DNA from: Neobacillus sp. Marseille-Q6967
GTDB taxonomy: Bacteria; Bacillota; Bacilli; Bacillales; Cytobacillaceae
NCBI RefSeq assembly: GCF_946151075.1
Contig: NZ_OX267715.1
Location: 2,953,881 to 3,017,880 of the forward strand
Direction of reading: 5' to 3'
DNA: 64,000 bases
The position numbers and the translations under genes were made by a program. Of this stretch, positions 25,551 to 34,122 are shown piece by piece. Below the pieces are notes generated by a model, which made no database searches, was not told where the DNA came from, and saw only the letters and a list, made by a program, of their open reading frames with translations. Each line of letters begins with the position of its first letter. Position 1 is the first letter of the stretch.

Positions 25551-26948
25551 ATGCTTGTTGAACTATCTGCTCTCCACTGGATATACGTTGTTTTTATTGC
25601 TCTTATTATCGGATTTATGGTTAAAAGGAGAGACACAACACTTGTCTGTATTGTAGGGATATTTTTAATTGCCATAACAGCTACGGGATCGTTAAGCAGT
25701 TCCGTAAGCAGTATTTTTAACAGTTTTATTTTTGCAATTACCGAATTGTTATCGACAATCTTAGTTATTTCCATTATTGTGGCGATGAGCAAAACTTTAA
25801 CCACGACTGGTATAAATGATGTGATGATTTCTCCTTTTACGAAACTGATTAAAAATCCGACATTGGCTTATTGGACAATTGGGATTCTTATGATGGGAAT
25901 TTCGTGGTTCTTTTGGCCTTCACCGGCCGTTGCTCTTCTTGGAGCCGTTCTTCTTCCGGTTGCGATTAGGGCAGGACTACCTGCACTGGGCGTAGCGATG
26001 GCGATGAATTTGTTTGGTCACGGAATCGCCCTTTCAGGTGATTTTGTCATCCAGGCAGCACCTAAATTAACGTCTGATGCTGCAGGTATTCCTATAGGGG
26101 ATGTTATCAATGCGAGTATCCCATTGGTTATTACGATGGGTGTTGTTACAACCATAGCAGCCTTTTATTTTCTAAAAAGAGATATGAAATACGGTGTACT
26201 ACAGCCGACACCTTACGTGCCGGTCGAAAATGATTCCGAAACCCTGTCTGAAAAAAATCTTCTCTCCTCCGGTCAGAAACGTTTCTTCGCTTTTCTCATT
26301 CCTCTATTGTTTGCTCTTGATGTTGCAGCCATGTTTATTCTTGACCTGCAGGGTGGAGATGCAACCGCATTGATTGGCGGTACATCCATTTTTATTCTTC
26401 TCTTCATTTCCATGTTGAGTCACAAAAGTAAAGGTCTAGAAAAAACAACCCATTATTTAATTGAAGGATTCACCTTTGGGTTTAAAGTCTTTGGTCCCGT
26501 GATTCCAATCGCAGCCTTTTTCTATTTGGGAGATGCGGGCTTTGGTAAAATTATTGGCGACTTTTTACCAGAAGGTTCGCAGGGAATTGTCAATGACCTT
26601 GGTGTCGCGCTGGCAGGTGTGGTTCCATTGAGTAAGTATGTCGGAGCGATTACCTTAACGACGGTTGGGGCAATAACAGGATTAGACGGATCCGGTTTTT
26701 CAGGAATTTCCCTGGCTGGTTCCGTGGCCGGTCTGTTCGCCGCAGCAATTGGCAAAGGCATTGCGACATTAACAGCCCTAGGTCAGATAGCAGCTATTTG
26801 GGTGGGGGGCGGAACGCTAGTACCGTGGGCTCTAATCCCTGCTGCCGCCATCTGTAATGTTGACCCATTCGAGTTGGCAAGAAGGAATCTAAAGCCGGTG
26901 GCAATCGGTCTTGTAGTAACAACCATTGTTGCTATGTTCCTCATCTAG
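25551..26948 (+). CDS. yhfA: Putative membrane transporter (YhfA-like)
   Basis: A protein of 465 residues with about 11-12 hydrophobic helices and glycine-rich loops, resembling ion- or organic-acid-transporter families (GntP/ArsB-like architecture). It looks like B. subtilis YhfA, whose substrate is unknown. The ATG at 25551 is placed 8 nt after GAAAGGGGG; the TTG just before it is a less likely start. No soluble domain is fused. Confidence 0.75.
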   Translation: MLVELSALHWIYVVFIALIIGFMVKRRDTTLVCIVGIFLIAITATGSLSSSVSSIFNSFIFAITELLSTILVISIIVAMSKTLTTTGINDVMISPFTKLIKNPTLAYWTIGILMMGISWFFWPSPAVALLGAVLLPVAIRAGLPALGVAMAMNLFGHGIALSGDFVIQAAPKLTSDAAGIPIGDVINASIPLVITMGVVTTIAAFYFLKRDMKYGVLQPTPYVPVENDSETLSEKNLLSSGQKRFFAFLIPLLFALDVAAMFILDLQGGDATALIGGTSIFILLFISMLSHKSKGLEKTTHYLIEGFTFGFKVFGPVIPIAAFFYLGDAGFGKIIGDFLPEGSQGIVNDLGVALAGVVPLSKYVGAITLTTVGAITGLDGSGFSGISLAGSVAGLFAAAIGKGIATLTALGQIAAIWVGGGTLVPWALIPAAAICNVDPFELARRNLKPVAIGLVVTTIVAMFLI

Positions 26949-27057
26949 GGGTATATGAGAGAAAAAATTCCGAAGAACTTCTAAATGGAGTCCCTGCAGG
27001 AGGACTCCTTAACCCAAACAAATATCATACTAGCTTTTTGTAGCTGAAGATATGAGT

Positions 27058-27090
27058 AAGAGGCCGACAATTTGTCAGCCTCTTCTTTTC
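27058..27090 (+). terminator. Terminator after yhfA
   Basis: Long stem AAGAGGC...GCCTCTT with an inner GACAA/TTGTC, followed by CTTTTC. It overlaps the 3' end of the converging PAP2 gene. Confidence 0.7.
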
Positions 27091-27719
27091 AACTTGAATT
27101 TTTTAATGTATTTATACAAAAGAATCCAAATAAATACCCAGATATACCCGAAGGCAAAACCGCCGATTACGTCTGAAGGATAATGGACTTGTAGAATGAT
27201 GCGACTTGCTCCTATTAGGATCAGCATCAATGCGGTTAAGATGATAACCACTCTTTTACCCGCGGTTGAGGTCATTCTTTCAATCATAAAATAGGCAATC
27301 ATATAATAAAAGACTAAGCCTACCATTGCATGACCGCTTGGGAAACTTAAACTGTCAACATGTGCCAAATGATCAAGATCCGGTCTTTCACGGGCAAACA
27401 TTACTTTGAGGAACTTATTCAACTCGTTACCTATCGCAACAGATAATGCCAAAATGGCTGCGCCAAGAAAGTTCCTCTTGATTAACAACCATATCAGTAC
27501 GATAACAGCCACTATTCCAATTCCCAACTTATCCCCTAATTCAGTGATAAATAGAAAAAAAGGATTAATAGAGTCCGGTAAATTAGCCAATAACGCCAGT
27601 TTCTCATCAAACCAAATGATTTGTTTATTTACTATGCTGGTAGAAATATAGATTGCTACAATAATTGCCAGCAGCAAGCATCCTACAGATATCAGATCCC
27701 CTTTATTTTTTCTCTGCAC
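27075..27719 (-). CDS. PAP2 family phosphatase
   Basis: A 214-residue membrane phosphatase with six predicted helices. All three PAP2 signatures are present: KVMFARERP (about residue 108), FPSGHAM (about 131) and SRIILQVHYPSD (about 178). The catalytic histidines are visible. Such enzymes dephosphorylate undecaprenyl diphosphate or phosphatidylglycerophosphate at the outer membrane face; which one applies here is not known. The start is GTG with AAGGG upstream. Confidence 0.9.
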   Translation of the reverse strand: MQRKNKGDLISVGCLLLAIIVAIYISTSIVNKQIIWFDEKLALLANLPDSINPFFLFITELGDKLGIGIVAVIVLIWLLIKRNFLGAAILALSVAIGNELNKFLKVMFARERPDLDHLAHVDSLSFPSGHAMVGLVFYYMIAYFMIERMTSTAGKRVVIILTALMLILIGASRIILQVHYPSDVIGGFAFGYIWVFIWILLYKYIKKFKLKRRG

Positions 27720-27880
27720 TTTTCAAACCCTTCCCTTTGTCTTTTAATTACTGTAATTCTTACTGAAAAACTCTCTAAAATTATAATGAAATCGATTATA
27801 AAAATCTACATATTGATATAAAAGTGTTAAAATAGTTTGATAATACCATTATTAAAATCTAGAAACTGGGGGATTAGTTC

Positions 27881-29056
27881 ATGCTGCAGGAATTGTTTAA
27901 TAAGTTAGAACATTATTATGATGAAATGGTAGAGATTCGCAGATTCTTACACCAGCATCCAGAATTATCATTCCAGGAATATAATACTGCTCAATTTATT
28001 CAAGAGTATTATGAAAAACTTGGAATTGAAGTAAGAGGAAATGTCGGTGGCAATGGAGTCGTTGCTAAAATTTATGGAAGTAAACCAGGAAAAACTGTTG
28101 CATTACGAGCAGATTTTGATGCATTACCGATTCAAGATGAAAAAGATGTCCCATATAAATCGTTAGTTCCAGGTGTGATGCATGCCTGTGGCCATGATGG
28201 CCACACCGCCACTCTTCTTGTTTTAGCAAAAGCATTAAATGAAATAAAAGAAAAGCTTCAAGGAAATTATGTTTTGATCCATCAGCACGCTGAAGAATAT
28301 GCACCAGGCGGAGCCGTTACGATGATTGAAGACGGATGTCTAGAAGGCGTGGATGTTATTTTTGGCACCCATCTTTGGGCAAGTGAAACAACCGGAACTA
28401 TTCAATATCGTACAGGCCCGATTATGGCGGCGGCAGACCGTTTTGAAATCGAAATTCAGGGAAAAGGCGGTCACGGTGCCCAGCCGCATAAAACAAAGGA
28501 TGCTATCGTCACAGCTTCTCAACTTGTTCTAAATTTACAGCAGATTGTCAGCAGAAAGGTGAACCCAGTAGATGCTGCGGTTGTTACCATCGGTTCTTTT
28601 ACAGCAGAAAATGCTTTTAATGTCATTGCTGATAAGGCAAAGCTTAGTGGAACAGTCCGTACTTTCAACGAAGACGTCCGCCAATTTATTGAGGAAGAAA
28701 TGGAAAAAATCATTCATGGGACCTGTTACATGTCAGGAAGTACTTATCAATATACTTTTGAAAGAGGTTATCCTGCTGTAGTAAACCATGCAACAGAAAC
28801 AGAGTTTCTCATCACCGCTGCGAAGGAAGTTCCTGAGGTCATCTCAATCGAGGAATCCGAGCCGCAGATGGGTGGAGAGGATTTCGCCTACTATTTACAA
28901 AAAGTGCCCGGAACTTTCTTTTTCACAGGGGCAAAGCCTGCTGGAGTAGAAACTTCCTACCCTCACCACCATCCGAAATTTGATATCGAGGAAAAGGCAA
29001 TGTTGATTGCTGCTAAAACCTTAGGTTCCGCAGCCATAAACACTCACAATGAATAA
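27881..29056 (+). CDS. yhaA: M20 family amidohydrolase (YhaA-like N-acyl amino acid hydrolase)
   Basis: A metal-dependent amidohydrolase of 391 residues. Zinc-binding motifs are HACGHDGHT (about residue 102), HQHAEE (about 136) and the C-terminal EDFAYYL with PHHHPKFD. The lid/dimerisation domain is in the middle. It probably removes acyl groups from amino acids or small amides; the substrate is unassigned. The start follows GGGGGAT. It sits between the PAP2 gene and ecsC, as yhaA lies next to ecsC in B. subtilis. Confidence 0.9.
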   Translation: MLQELFNKLEHYYDEMVEIRRFLHQHPELSFQEYNTAQFIQEYYEKLGIEVRGNVGGNGVVAKIYGSKPGKTVALRADFDALPIQDEKDVPYKSLVPGVMHACGHDGHTATLLVLAKALNEIKEKLQGNYVLIHQHAEEYAPGGAVTMIEDGCLEGVDVIFGTHLWASETTGTIQYRTGPIMAAADRFEIEIQGKGGHGAQPHKTKDAIVTASQLVLNLQQIVSRKVNPVDAAVVTIGSFTAENAFNVIADKAKLSGTVRTFNEDVRQFIEEEMEKIIHGTCYMSGSTYQYTFERGYPAVVNHATETEFLITAAKEVPEVISIEESEPQMGGEDFAYYLQKVPGTFFFTGAKPAGVETSYPHHHPKFDIEEKAMLIAAKTLGSAAINTHNE

Positions 29057-29059
29057 GAA

Positions 29060-29097
29060 AAAATCCCCTGAAATGTTATAATTCAGGGGATTTTTTC
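29060..29097. terminator. Bidirectional terminator between yhaA and ecsC
   Basis: Strong stem ATCCCCTGAA/TTCAGGGGAT flanked by A and T runs. It serves both converging genes and overlaps the ecsC stop. Confidence 0.9.
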
Positions 29098-29798
29098 AAC
29101 AGCCTTAAGCGGTAAGCGTTCATGGCGGTTTCACCTAAATGTTTTAAAAGATTGTTATTTGCGTACGCCCCGACAAAGGCGCCAATTCCAGGTACAAGCT
29201 GAAGCATTTTGGCAAGGTCAATATAATCCCGATATTCCTGCTGAAATTTCCGCCAATCCATTTCCACAAGCGCCACTTTCCGCTCCTCCCAGTTTTCAAT
29301 TTCATATAAGGTCTCCTTCCGGATTTCATCACTTGAAAAAGCGAGTTGAAATACATGGAGTATAAATAAGCGTTCTTCATATAGATCTGTTTTAAACCCA
29401 TAGATAGAAGCAGCTTCAAATAAAAATTTCATTTTTATAGATAGCAGCAAAGGGAAATCAGCGAGACCAAGAAGGATTCCCCCTGCGCCGGTTCCTGCTC
29501 CTTCGATTAAAGCAGTCTTCCGGTATGTCTCGATTTTTTTCCGCATTAATTCATCACGTTCTTCTAAAGAAAATCCCTTTGCCTGATCTTTGTTGGTTGT
29601 CATTTGAGAACCGAATAAGGTAGTTTTAACCATCCCTTTTATACTTTCCGTCATAACCTCGTGAACTTTCTCCGGAATCATTCCGTTAATCTTCCCTTGG
29701 GCTTTTTTCGATATACGGTTCATCATTCCAGAGCGACGGGTTAATCTTCTTCGCCAATCCATAACTTCATCATAAACCTTTAGCTCATAGTCGTTCAC
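29076..29798 (-). CDS. ecsC: EcsC family protein
   Basis: A 240-residue protein of the EcsC family, function unknown, encoded next to the ecsAB transporter. It has a charged N-terminal half and two hydrophobic stretches: a glycine-rich one, GAGTGAGGILLGLADFP, and one near the C-terminus, VPGIGAFVGAYANN. It may be membrane-associated. The start is GTG after GAGGGGG. A terminator separates it from ecsB, so it is probably its own transcript. Confidence 0.88.
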   Translation of the reverse strand: MNDYELKVYDEVMDWRRRLTRRSGMMNRISKKAQGKINGMIPEKVHEVMTESIKGMVKTTLFGSQMTTNKDQAKGFSLEERDELMRKKIETYRKTALIEGAGTGAGGILLGLADFPLLLSIKMKFLFEAASIYGFKTDLYEERLFILHVFQLAFSSDEIRKETLYEIENWEERKVALVEMDWRKFQQEYRDYIDLAKMLQLVPGIGAFVGAYANNNLLKHLGETAMNAYRLRLLKKSPEL

Positions 29799-29860
29799 AT
29801 TACTACCCCCTCAGCATAAGAATATTAGTTAATTTACGAAGAAATTCATAAAAGGGTTTC

Positions 29861-29890
29861 AAAAAAATCCCCTTCGTTTCGAAGGGGGAT
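29861..29890 (-). terminator. Terminator of ecsAB
   Basis: Ten-bp stem ATCCCCTTCG / CGAAGGGG(G)AT with a seven-T tail on the minus strand, directly after the ecsB stop. Confidence 0.88.
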
Positions 29891-29893
29891 AAA

Positions 29894-31105
29894 TTAAACT
29901 TTAATCCGATTTTTGCTATAAACGTATACAAATAAATAACTAAATACCGAACTGGAAAGTATCACGTACAAACTAATCATCCATTCTCCTTTTAGAAGAA
30001 TAATTAAACTAAAAAGAATGGCTTGAGTGAGCATAATAATGATTAATAAAGAATGAAAGGCAGTTTTTTTATAGCGTGGTGCAACCGGATAAAGGTCGAC
30101 CCATAATTTATTTTGGTGATGGTTCCACAAAGGCAATAGTTGAAATCCTGTTAAGTAAAGAAACAACAAGGACCAAACAACCTGTCCGATTCCAAAAGAA
30201 ATAAAGTACAGCGCAACACCGCCAATTACAGTTAAACGGATGAATAGTCCCAGATAATCAGAAGATCTTAAAAAGGTCCTTGAAAATAAGTAGAGGTACG
30301 TTTTATCCTGTGAAAATGGAATATGATTGATCAGCCAATCGAGCCATTTCCTCCTTTTTACAGTATCTTTCAATTTTGGAACATCTGTGAATAAATTGGC
30401 TAAGCGATAAAATGAAGCTATCCGCTTTTCTTCCTGCCCGATAAGTAAATCCCATTTAAGACCCATCTTTTTCGTTCTTATATAAAATGCCCGGTAATAG
30501 AGTGCAAAAATGACTGCAAATAAGAACAAGAACAAAATATTGGCCTGCTTAAATAATAAAAATGTAAAAACTGCGTTTAAACAGAAACGAACCAGCATGT
30601 CCGAAATGGAAACAGAAGATTGGACAAAATACTGCATCCTCCAACTAACTCCTAAATTCCATGCCTTCAATACTAATAGGAAAATGAGGAAAATGAAAAA
30701 AGCCTGAAATCCATTGCCGCTAACATGGGCATACATGGGCATTAAAACGGCAAGAACCATTAACAATATGTACCCTTGGAAAACAAGGCTAATTACGCCG
30801 GACTTTTGGAAGTAGCTTTTTAACCTATTTTCCAGTGGAAGTAAAAACACCTGGTCTGCTTCCAGCAGGAAATTATAAACAGGACTATAGGTCAAAAACA
30901 ACCCCATAACGGCTGCAATGATCACTTCAGCTGGAAAATCCATCGAAAGAGTTTTAATCCAATTTTGATAATAAAAAGCAGCCATACCAATCAAAAATAA
31001 GATAACAATCACTAAATGGCCATTAAAAATATATCGAAGATAAACCCCCAGCTCTTTTAGGCGGTGGGCTGCCCGCTCTCTCCATAATTTATTTTCATCA
31101 AACAT
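29894..31105 (-). CDS. ecsB: ABC transporter permease EcsB
   Basis: The integral membrane partner of EcsA, 403 residues with about ten hydrophobic segments. In B. subtilis, Ecs affects protein secretion, competence and intramembrane proteolysis by RasP; the transported substrate is not established. It overlaps ecsA by 8 bp and has AAGGAAG before the ATG. Confidence 0.92.
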   Translation of the reverse strand: MFDENKLWRERAAHRLKELGVYLRYIFNGHLVIVILFLIGMAAFYYQNWIKTLSMDFPAEVIIAAVMGLFLTYSPVYNFLLEADQVFLLPLENRLKSYFQKSGVISLVFQGYILLMVLAVLMPMYAHVSGNGFQAFFIFLIFLLVLKAWNLGVSWRMQYFVQSSVSISDMLVRFCLNAVFTFLLFKQANILFLFLFAVIFALYYRAFYIRTKKMGLKWDLLIGQEEKRIASFYRLANLFTDVPKLKDTVKRRKWLDWLINHIPFSQDKTYLYLFSRTFLRSSDYLGLFIRLTVIGGVALYFISFGIGQVVWSLLFLYLTGFQLLPLWNHHQNKLWVDLYPVAPRYKKTAFHSLLIIIMLTQAILFSLIILLKGEWMISLYVILSSSVFSYLFVYVYSKNRIKV

Positions 31106-31838
31106 AATTTTCTTCCTTTGTTAATTGAATATACAAATCGTCTAAGGACGCCCCCGGCATTGAAAATTGTTCTCGCAGTTCAGAAAGTGTTCCTTTTGCA
31201 CGGACTTTCCCATTATGTAAAATCACAAAGCGATCACAATACTTTTCAGCAGTTGTTAGAATATGCGTAGACATTAGAATACCAGCGCCGTTTTCTTTCA
31301 TTTTTTTCATTAAGTCTAACAGCGACTGTATTCCGAGTGGGTCAAGACCTACAAACGGTTCATCTACAATATATAAAGAAGGCTGAACTAAAAAAGCACA
31401 CATAATCATGACCTTTTGCTTCATTCCCTTTGAAAAATGCGCTGGGAACCATTTTAAACGCTTCTCCATTCTAAATTCAGTTAGTAAGGGTTCTACCCTG
31501 ATCTGATATTCAGACTCACTCAATCCATATGCCATAGCCGTTAATCTTAAATGTTCTTCAAGTGTTAATTCTTCATAAAGAACCGGCGTCTCCGGAACAA
31601 AGGTAAACATTCTGCGATATAATTCTTTATCGTCGGTTATCATTTTCCCTTTTATTTTAACTTCTCCGCGATGAGGCTCCATCAAACCAATGATGTGCTT
31701 GATTGTTGTACTTTTGCCGGCACCATTTAAACCGATTAAGCCAACCAATTCTTTTTCTTTCACTTCAAAAGAAACTTCTTTTAAGACCGGATTTTTTGTG
31801 TACCCGCCTGTAAGGCCCTCAATCGTTAATAAAGACAT
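31098..31838 (-). CDS. ecsA: ABC transporter ATP-binding protein EcsA
   Basis: A 246-residue ABC ATPase. Walker A is GLNGAGKST (about residues 36-44), the signature region is SKGMKQKVM, and Walker B is SLYIVDEPFVGLDP, followed by the STH switch. The start is set at the ATG at 31838, which has GAAGGA upstream and matches the MSLL... beginning of B. subtilis EcsA. The TTG at 31844 is an alternative. Divergent from hit across a 589-bp repeat-bearing intergenic region. Confidence 0.95.
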   Translation of the reverse strand: MSLLTIEGLTGGYTKNPVLKEVSFEVKEKELVGLIGLNGAGKSTTIKHIIGLMEPHRGEVKIKGKMITDDKELYRRMFTFVPETPVLYEELTLEEHLRLTAMAYGLSESEYQIRVEPLLTEFRMEKRLKWFPAHFSKGMKQKVMIMCAFLVQPSLYIVDEPFVGLDPLGIQSLLDLMKKMKENGAGILMSTHILTTAEKYCDRFVILHNGKVRAKGTLSELREQFSMPGASLDDLYIQLTKEENYV

Positions 31839-31965
31839 CTTCAACGTCCTTCCGTAACTTGATTCGTTTATATTTTATCAAATAGTGGAGTGTAAAAATA
31901 GGAATTCAATTAATTGAAAAATTAATGGGTATATTTCGAGCCTCACGGGACATCATAATATTCGA

Positions 31966-32400
31966 AGGGGTTAACAACTTCAGATGAAGTAATTCATCAT
32001 CACTTGAGATGAGGTGTCTACAAAAGACAATTTCCTTTCAAATACGTGAATGCTTCTAAACGTTTCAGATAAGGGGATGGTTGTTTTGCACTATGTAGCA
32101 GGTAACCATTTAGAGTTCAAATAACACCAGCTGTTTATCAAAAAAATAAACACACAAATGAGGTGTTTGTCGAAGACTATCATCCGTTTTTATAAGTTGG
32201 GATAACATATAAAAACAACATAGGGGATGGTCAGCTTGAACTATATTACTCTTTATTAAAACACTAAATTGACAAATGAGGTGTTTATCAAAGGTAATTT
32301 CCCGATTTAAACGTGTCTATGAAGCAGTTCCCCTTCGAGAGGGCAGGATTCCATGCGGATCCTGCCTCTTTCTTTTGCAATCAACTGATATATGGTAAAA
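31966..32400 (+). repeat. Degenerate tandem repeat with micro-ORFs, between ecsA and hit
   Basis: The 589-bp gap 31845-32433 contains three diverged units. Each holds a block starting ATGAGGTGTYT (32009, 32158, 32276), and the second and third blocks are each preceded by an AGGGGATGGT block (32077, 32227). The spacing between units is 149 and 118 bp. The ATGAGG blocks open frames beginning Met-Arg-Cys-Leu-x-Lys of 16, 15 and 40 codons. The AGGGGATGGT blocks open 15 and 10 codons. The array ends at a terminator hairpin. Whether it is a small-RNA gene, a micro-ORF array or simply an eroded repeat is undecided. The rest of the gap shows nothing I recognise. Confidence 0.55.
32338..32378 (+). terminator. 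Strong terminator upstream of hit
   Basis: Stem GAGGGCAGGAT... / ...GGATCCTGCCTC with a 3-4 nt loop, then TTTCTTTT. No annotated plus-strand gene precedes it, which implies a short transcript from the repeat region or attenuation of hit. Confidence 0.8.
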
Positions 32401-32433
32401 TACGGATAATTATATGAAAGGGGCCAAAAAATT

Positions 32434-32859
32434 ATGAATGATTGCATTTTCTGTAAAATAGTGAATGGAGAAATTCCTGCTGCAAAAGTATTTGAAAACG
32501 AGCATGTTTTAGCCTTTTTAGATATCAGCCAAGTAACGAAAGGGCATACCTTGGTTATTCCGAAAGTACATAAAGAAAACTTATTTGAATTAACACCCGA
32601 AATCGCTAGAAATTTATTTGAAGTCGTGCCCGATATTGCCAATGCATTAAAGACTGAATACGAACCTGTTGGATTAAATACGGTTAACAATAATGGAGAA
32701 CAAGCAGGGCAAACCGTTTTTCATTATCATTTACATCTTATCCCCCGTTATGGAAAAGGTGATGGTTTTGGCGCTGTTTGGAAGACAAACACAAGCGACT
32801 ATACCCCGCAGCTCCTGCAGGAAATGGCTTCTAACATAAGTCAACATCTAAAAATTTAA
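32434..32859 (+). CDS. hit: HIT family hydrolase (Hit)
   Basis: A histidine-triad nucleotide hydrolase or transferase of 141 residues. The N-terminal CIFCKIVNGEIPA (with cysteines C4 and C7) and the catalytic triad HYHLHLIPR (HxHxH, about residues 98-106) are intact. It probably cleaves AMP-amidates. The start has AAAGGGG upstream. It is divergent from ecsA as in B. subtilis. Confidence 0.95.
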   Translation: MNDCIFCKIVNGEIPAAKVFENEHVLAFLDISQVTKGHTLVIPKVHKENLFELTPEIARNLFEVVPDIANALKTEYEPVGLNTVNNNGEQAGQTVFHYHLHLIPRYGKGDGFGAVWKTNTSDYTPQLLQEMASNISQHLKI

Positions 32860-32878
32860 TTGTCTGAAAATTATTTCT

Positions 32879-32907
32879 TTATCAAAGTGATCTTATTATG
32901 CTATAAT
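32879..32907 (+). promoter_or_regulatory. Sigma-A promoter of trpP
   Basis: -35 TTATCA (32879-32884), 17-bp spacer, perfect -10 TATAAT (32902-32907) with an extended TG upstream. Confidence 0.75.
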
Positions 32908-32944
32908 GATATCAAGTTTTTCGCTGCAGGCAATGAGCGCACTG

Positions 32945-32985
32945 CAGGAGAAGCTATAGCTTTAGATTAGCGGAGGAGAGATGAG
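32945..32985 (+). promoter_or_regulatory. TRAP-binding NAG triplets overlapping trpP ribosome binding site
   Basis: A series of NAG triplets: CAG 32945, GAG 32948, AAG 32951, TAG 32957, TAG 32963, TAG 32968, GAG 32973, GAG 32978 and GAG 32983. From 32963 on they recur every 5 nt and run through the GGAGGAG ribosome binding site to the start codon. In B. subtilis TRAP represses trpP translation through such a site when tryptophan is abundant. Confidence 0.85.
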
Positions 32986-32987
32986 AA

Positions 32988-33518
32988 ATGAAAACGAAGA
33001 ATCTTGTTGCATTATCACTACTAGTTGGAATTGGTGCAGTACTGCACGCAGTAATTCCGCCGATATTCCTTGGAATGAAGCCAGATATGATGGTTGCAAT
33101 GATGTTTTTAGGAATAATTCTTTTTCCGGAAGTTAAGAGTGTTTTACTTATTTCTTTGGTTACAGGTGTTGTTTCTGCCATGACTACTGGTTTTCCAGGC
33201 GGACAAATTCCAAACATCATTGATAAGCCAATCACAGCTTTTGTTTTCTTTGGTTTATTTTTAGCACTTGGGAAATACCGTAACTCTATTATTAGTGTAG
33301 CTGTATTAACTGCAATAGGTACGATGATTTCAGGCTTTGTTTTCTTGACAGCTGCAACTTTGGTAGCAGGCTTTACTGGACCGATTTTTGCTCTTTTCGG
33401 AACAGTCGTTTTACCAACAGCTGCCGTAAGTACAATCGCAATGATTATTTTATATCCTGTGGCACTATCTGTGGTAAAAAGAACAAAGCTGTCTACACCA
33501 ACTGCGATCTCAAAATAA
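32988..33518 (+). CDS. trpP: Tryptophan transporter TrpP
   Basis: A membrane protein of 176 residues with about five helices, belonging to the TrpP family of tryptophan uptake proteins (ECF S-component-like fold). The N-terminal helix, the GMKPDMMVAMMFLGI segment and the FPGGQIPNIIDKP loop are typical. The gene sits behind a consensus promoter and a TRAP-binding leader that overlaps the ribosome binding site, which independently supports the call. Confidence 0.95.
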   Translation: MKTKNLVALSLLVGIGAVLHAVIPPIFLGMKPDMMVAMMFLGIILFPEVKSVLLISLVTGVVSAMTTGFPGGQIPNIIDKPITAFVFFGLFLALGKYRNSIISVAVLTAIGTMISGFVFLTAATLVAGFTGPIFALFGTVVLPTAAVSTIAMIILYPVALSVVKRTKLSTPTAISK

Positions 33519-33538
33519 CACAAGCTGGATTAATGAAG

Positions 33539-33571
33539 AAAAGAACCTCTTTTTTAGGTTCTTTTCTTTCT
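33539..33571 (+). terminator. Terminator of trpP
   Basis: Stem AAAGAACCT/AGGTTCTTT followed by TCTTTC. Confidence 0.85.
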
Positions 33572-33589
33572 ATATTAAATCAAACGCTA

Positions 33590-33778
33590 TTAGAATCGAC
33601 CCAGCAGGAGTGCGATGATTAAGAAAATTCCCCCTGCACCTGCTAATGCAGCCGTTCTTTTCCTTAAAACTTTTTTGGGAGGATAAACACCCGGCTTTAA
33701 TAGTTCCATCAAGAATTTTAACGCACCCAGCAAAAAGACAATACCGACTATAATTAAAATGGTGATTATCGTTTTCAT
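33590..33778 (-). CDS. Small two-helix membrane protein, unknown
   Basis: A 62-residue protein with two hydrophobic helices (about residues 3-24 and 43-60) joined by a basic loop, LKPGVYPPKKVLRKRT. I do not recognise a family with confidence. The frame is clean, uses ATG with a GGAGG-type site upstream (GAGGAGGC) and occupies the trpP-scoC interval without overlap, so it is probably real. Confidence 0.65.
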   Translation of the reverse strand: MKTIITILIIVGIVFLLGALKFLMELLKPGVYPPKKVLRKRTAALAGAGGIFLIIALLLGRF

Positions 33779-34122
33779 TAAATCAAGCCTCCTCTTGATT
33801 CTCTTTATTTGATTATATGGTGCATATTCCTTTCCTATGTGGCTGCGGTAAATTTAGCGTCATGTTTCTATGCTATAAAAGTATATTTATAATATTTTAA
33901 AAAATTTTACCCGAAAGAGTATTCGAAATATTGGAATTTATTGACGTAAACACGTAGAATAAAGAATAAACTCTTTAAAAACTAGCAAAAAAGCAGAAGA
34001 AAATAAAAATTCAATATAAATATTTGTCAATTTCTAAAAATTTTGTGAATTTATATCTTTATTAATTTTTATTTTATTGGCATAATGTTAATAAAGAATA
34101 AAAAGAGTAGGTGAAAATGGGG
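33779..34122 (+). other. AT-rich intergenic region upstream of scoC
   Basis: 344 bp with no gene that I can support. It is extremely AT-rich near 33880-34100 and should contain the promoters of the divergent small membrane protein and scoC. A weak candidate is CATAAT at 34080-34085 with TTATTA 16 bp upstream. No ScoC consensus repeat was found by eye. Confidence 0.4.

Noticed and set aside
31966..32400. A CRISPR array in the ecsA-hit gap
   Set aside because: The repeats are diverged, only three units are present, spacing is unequal (149 and 118 bp), and no cas genes are nearby.
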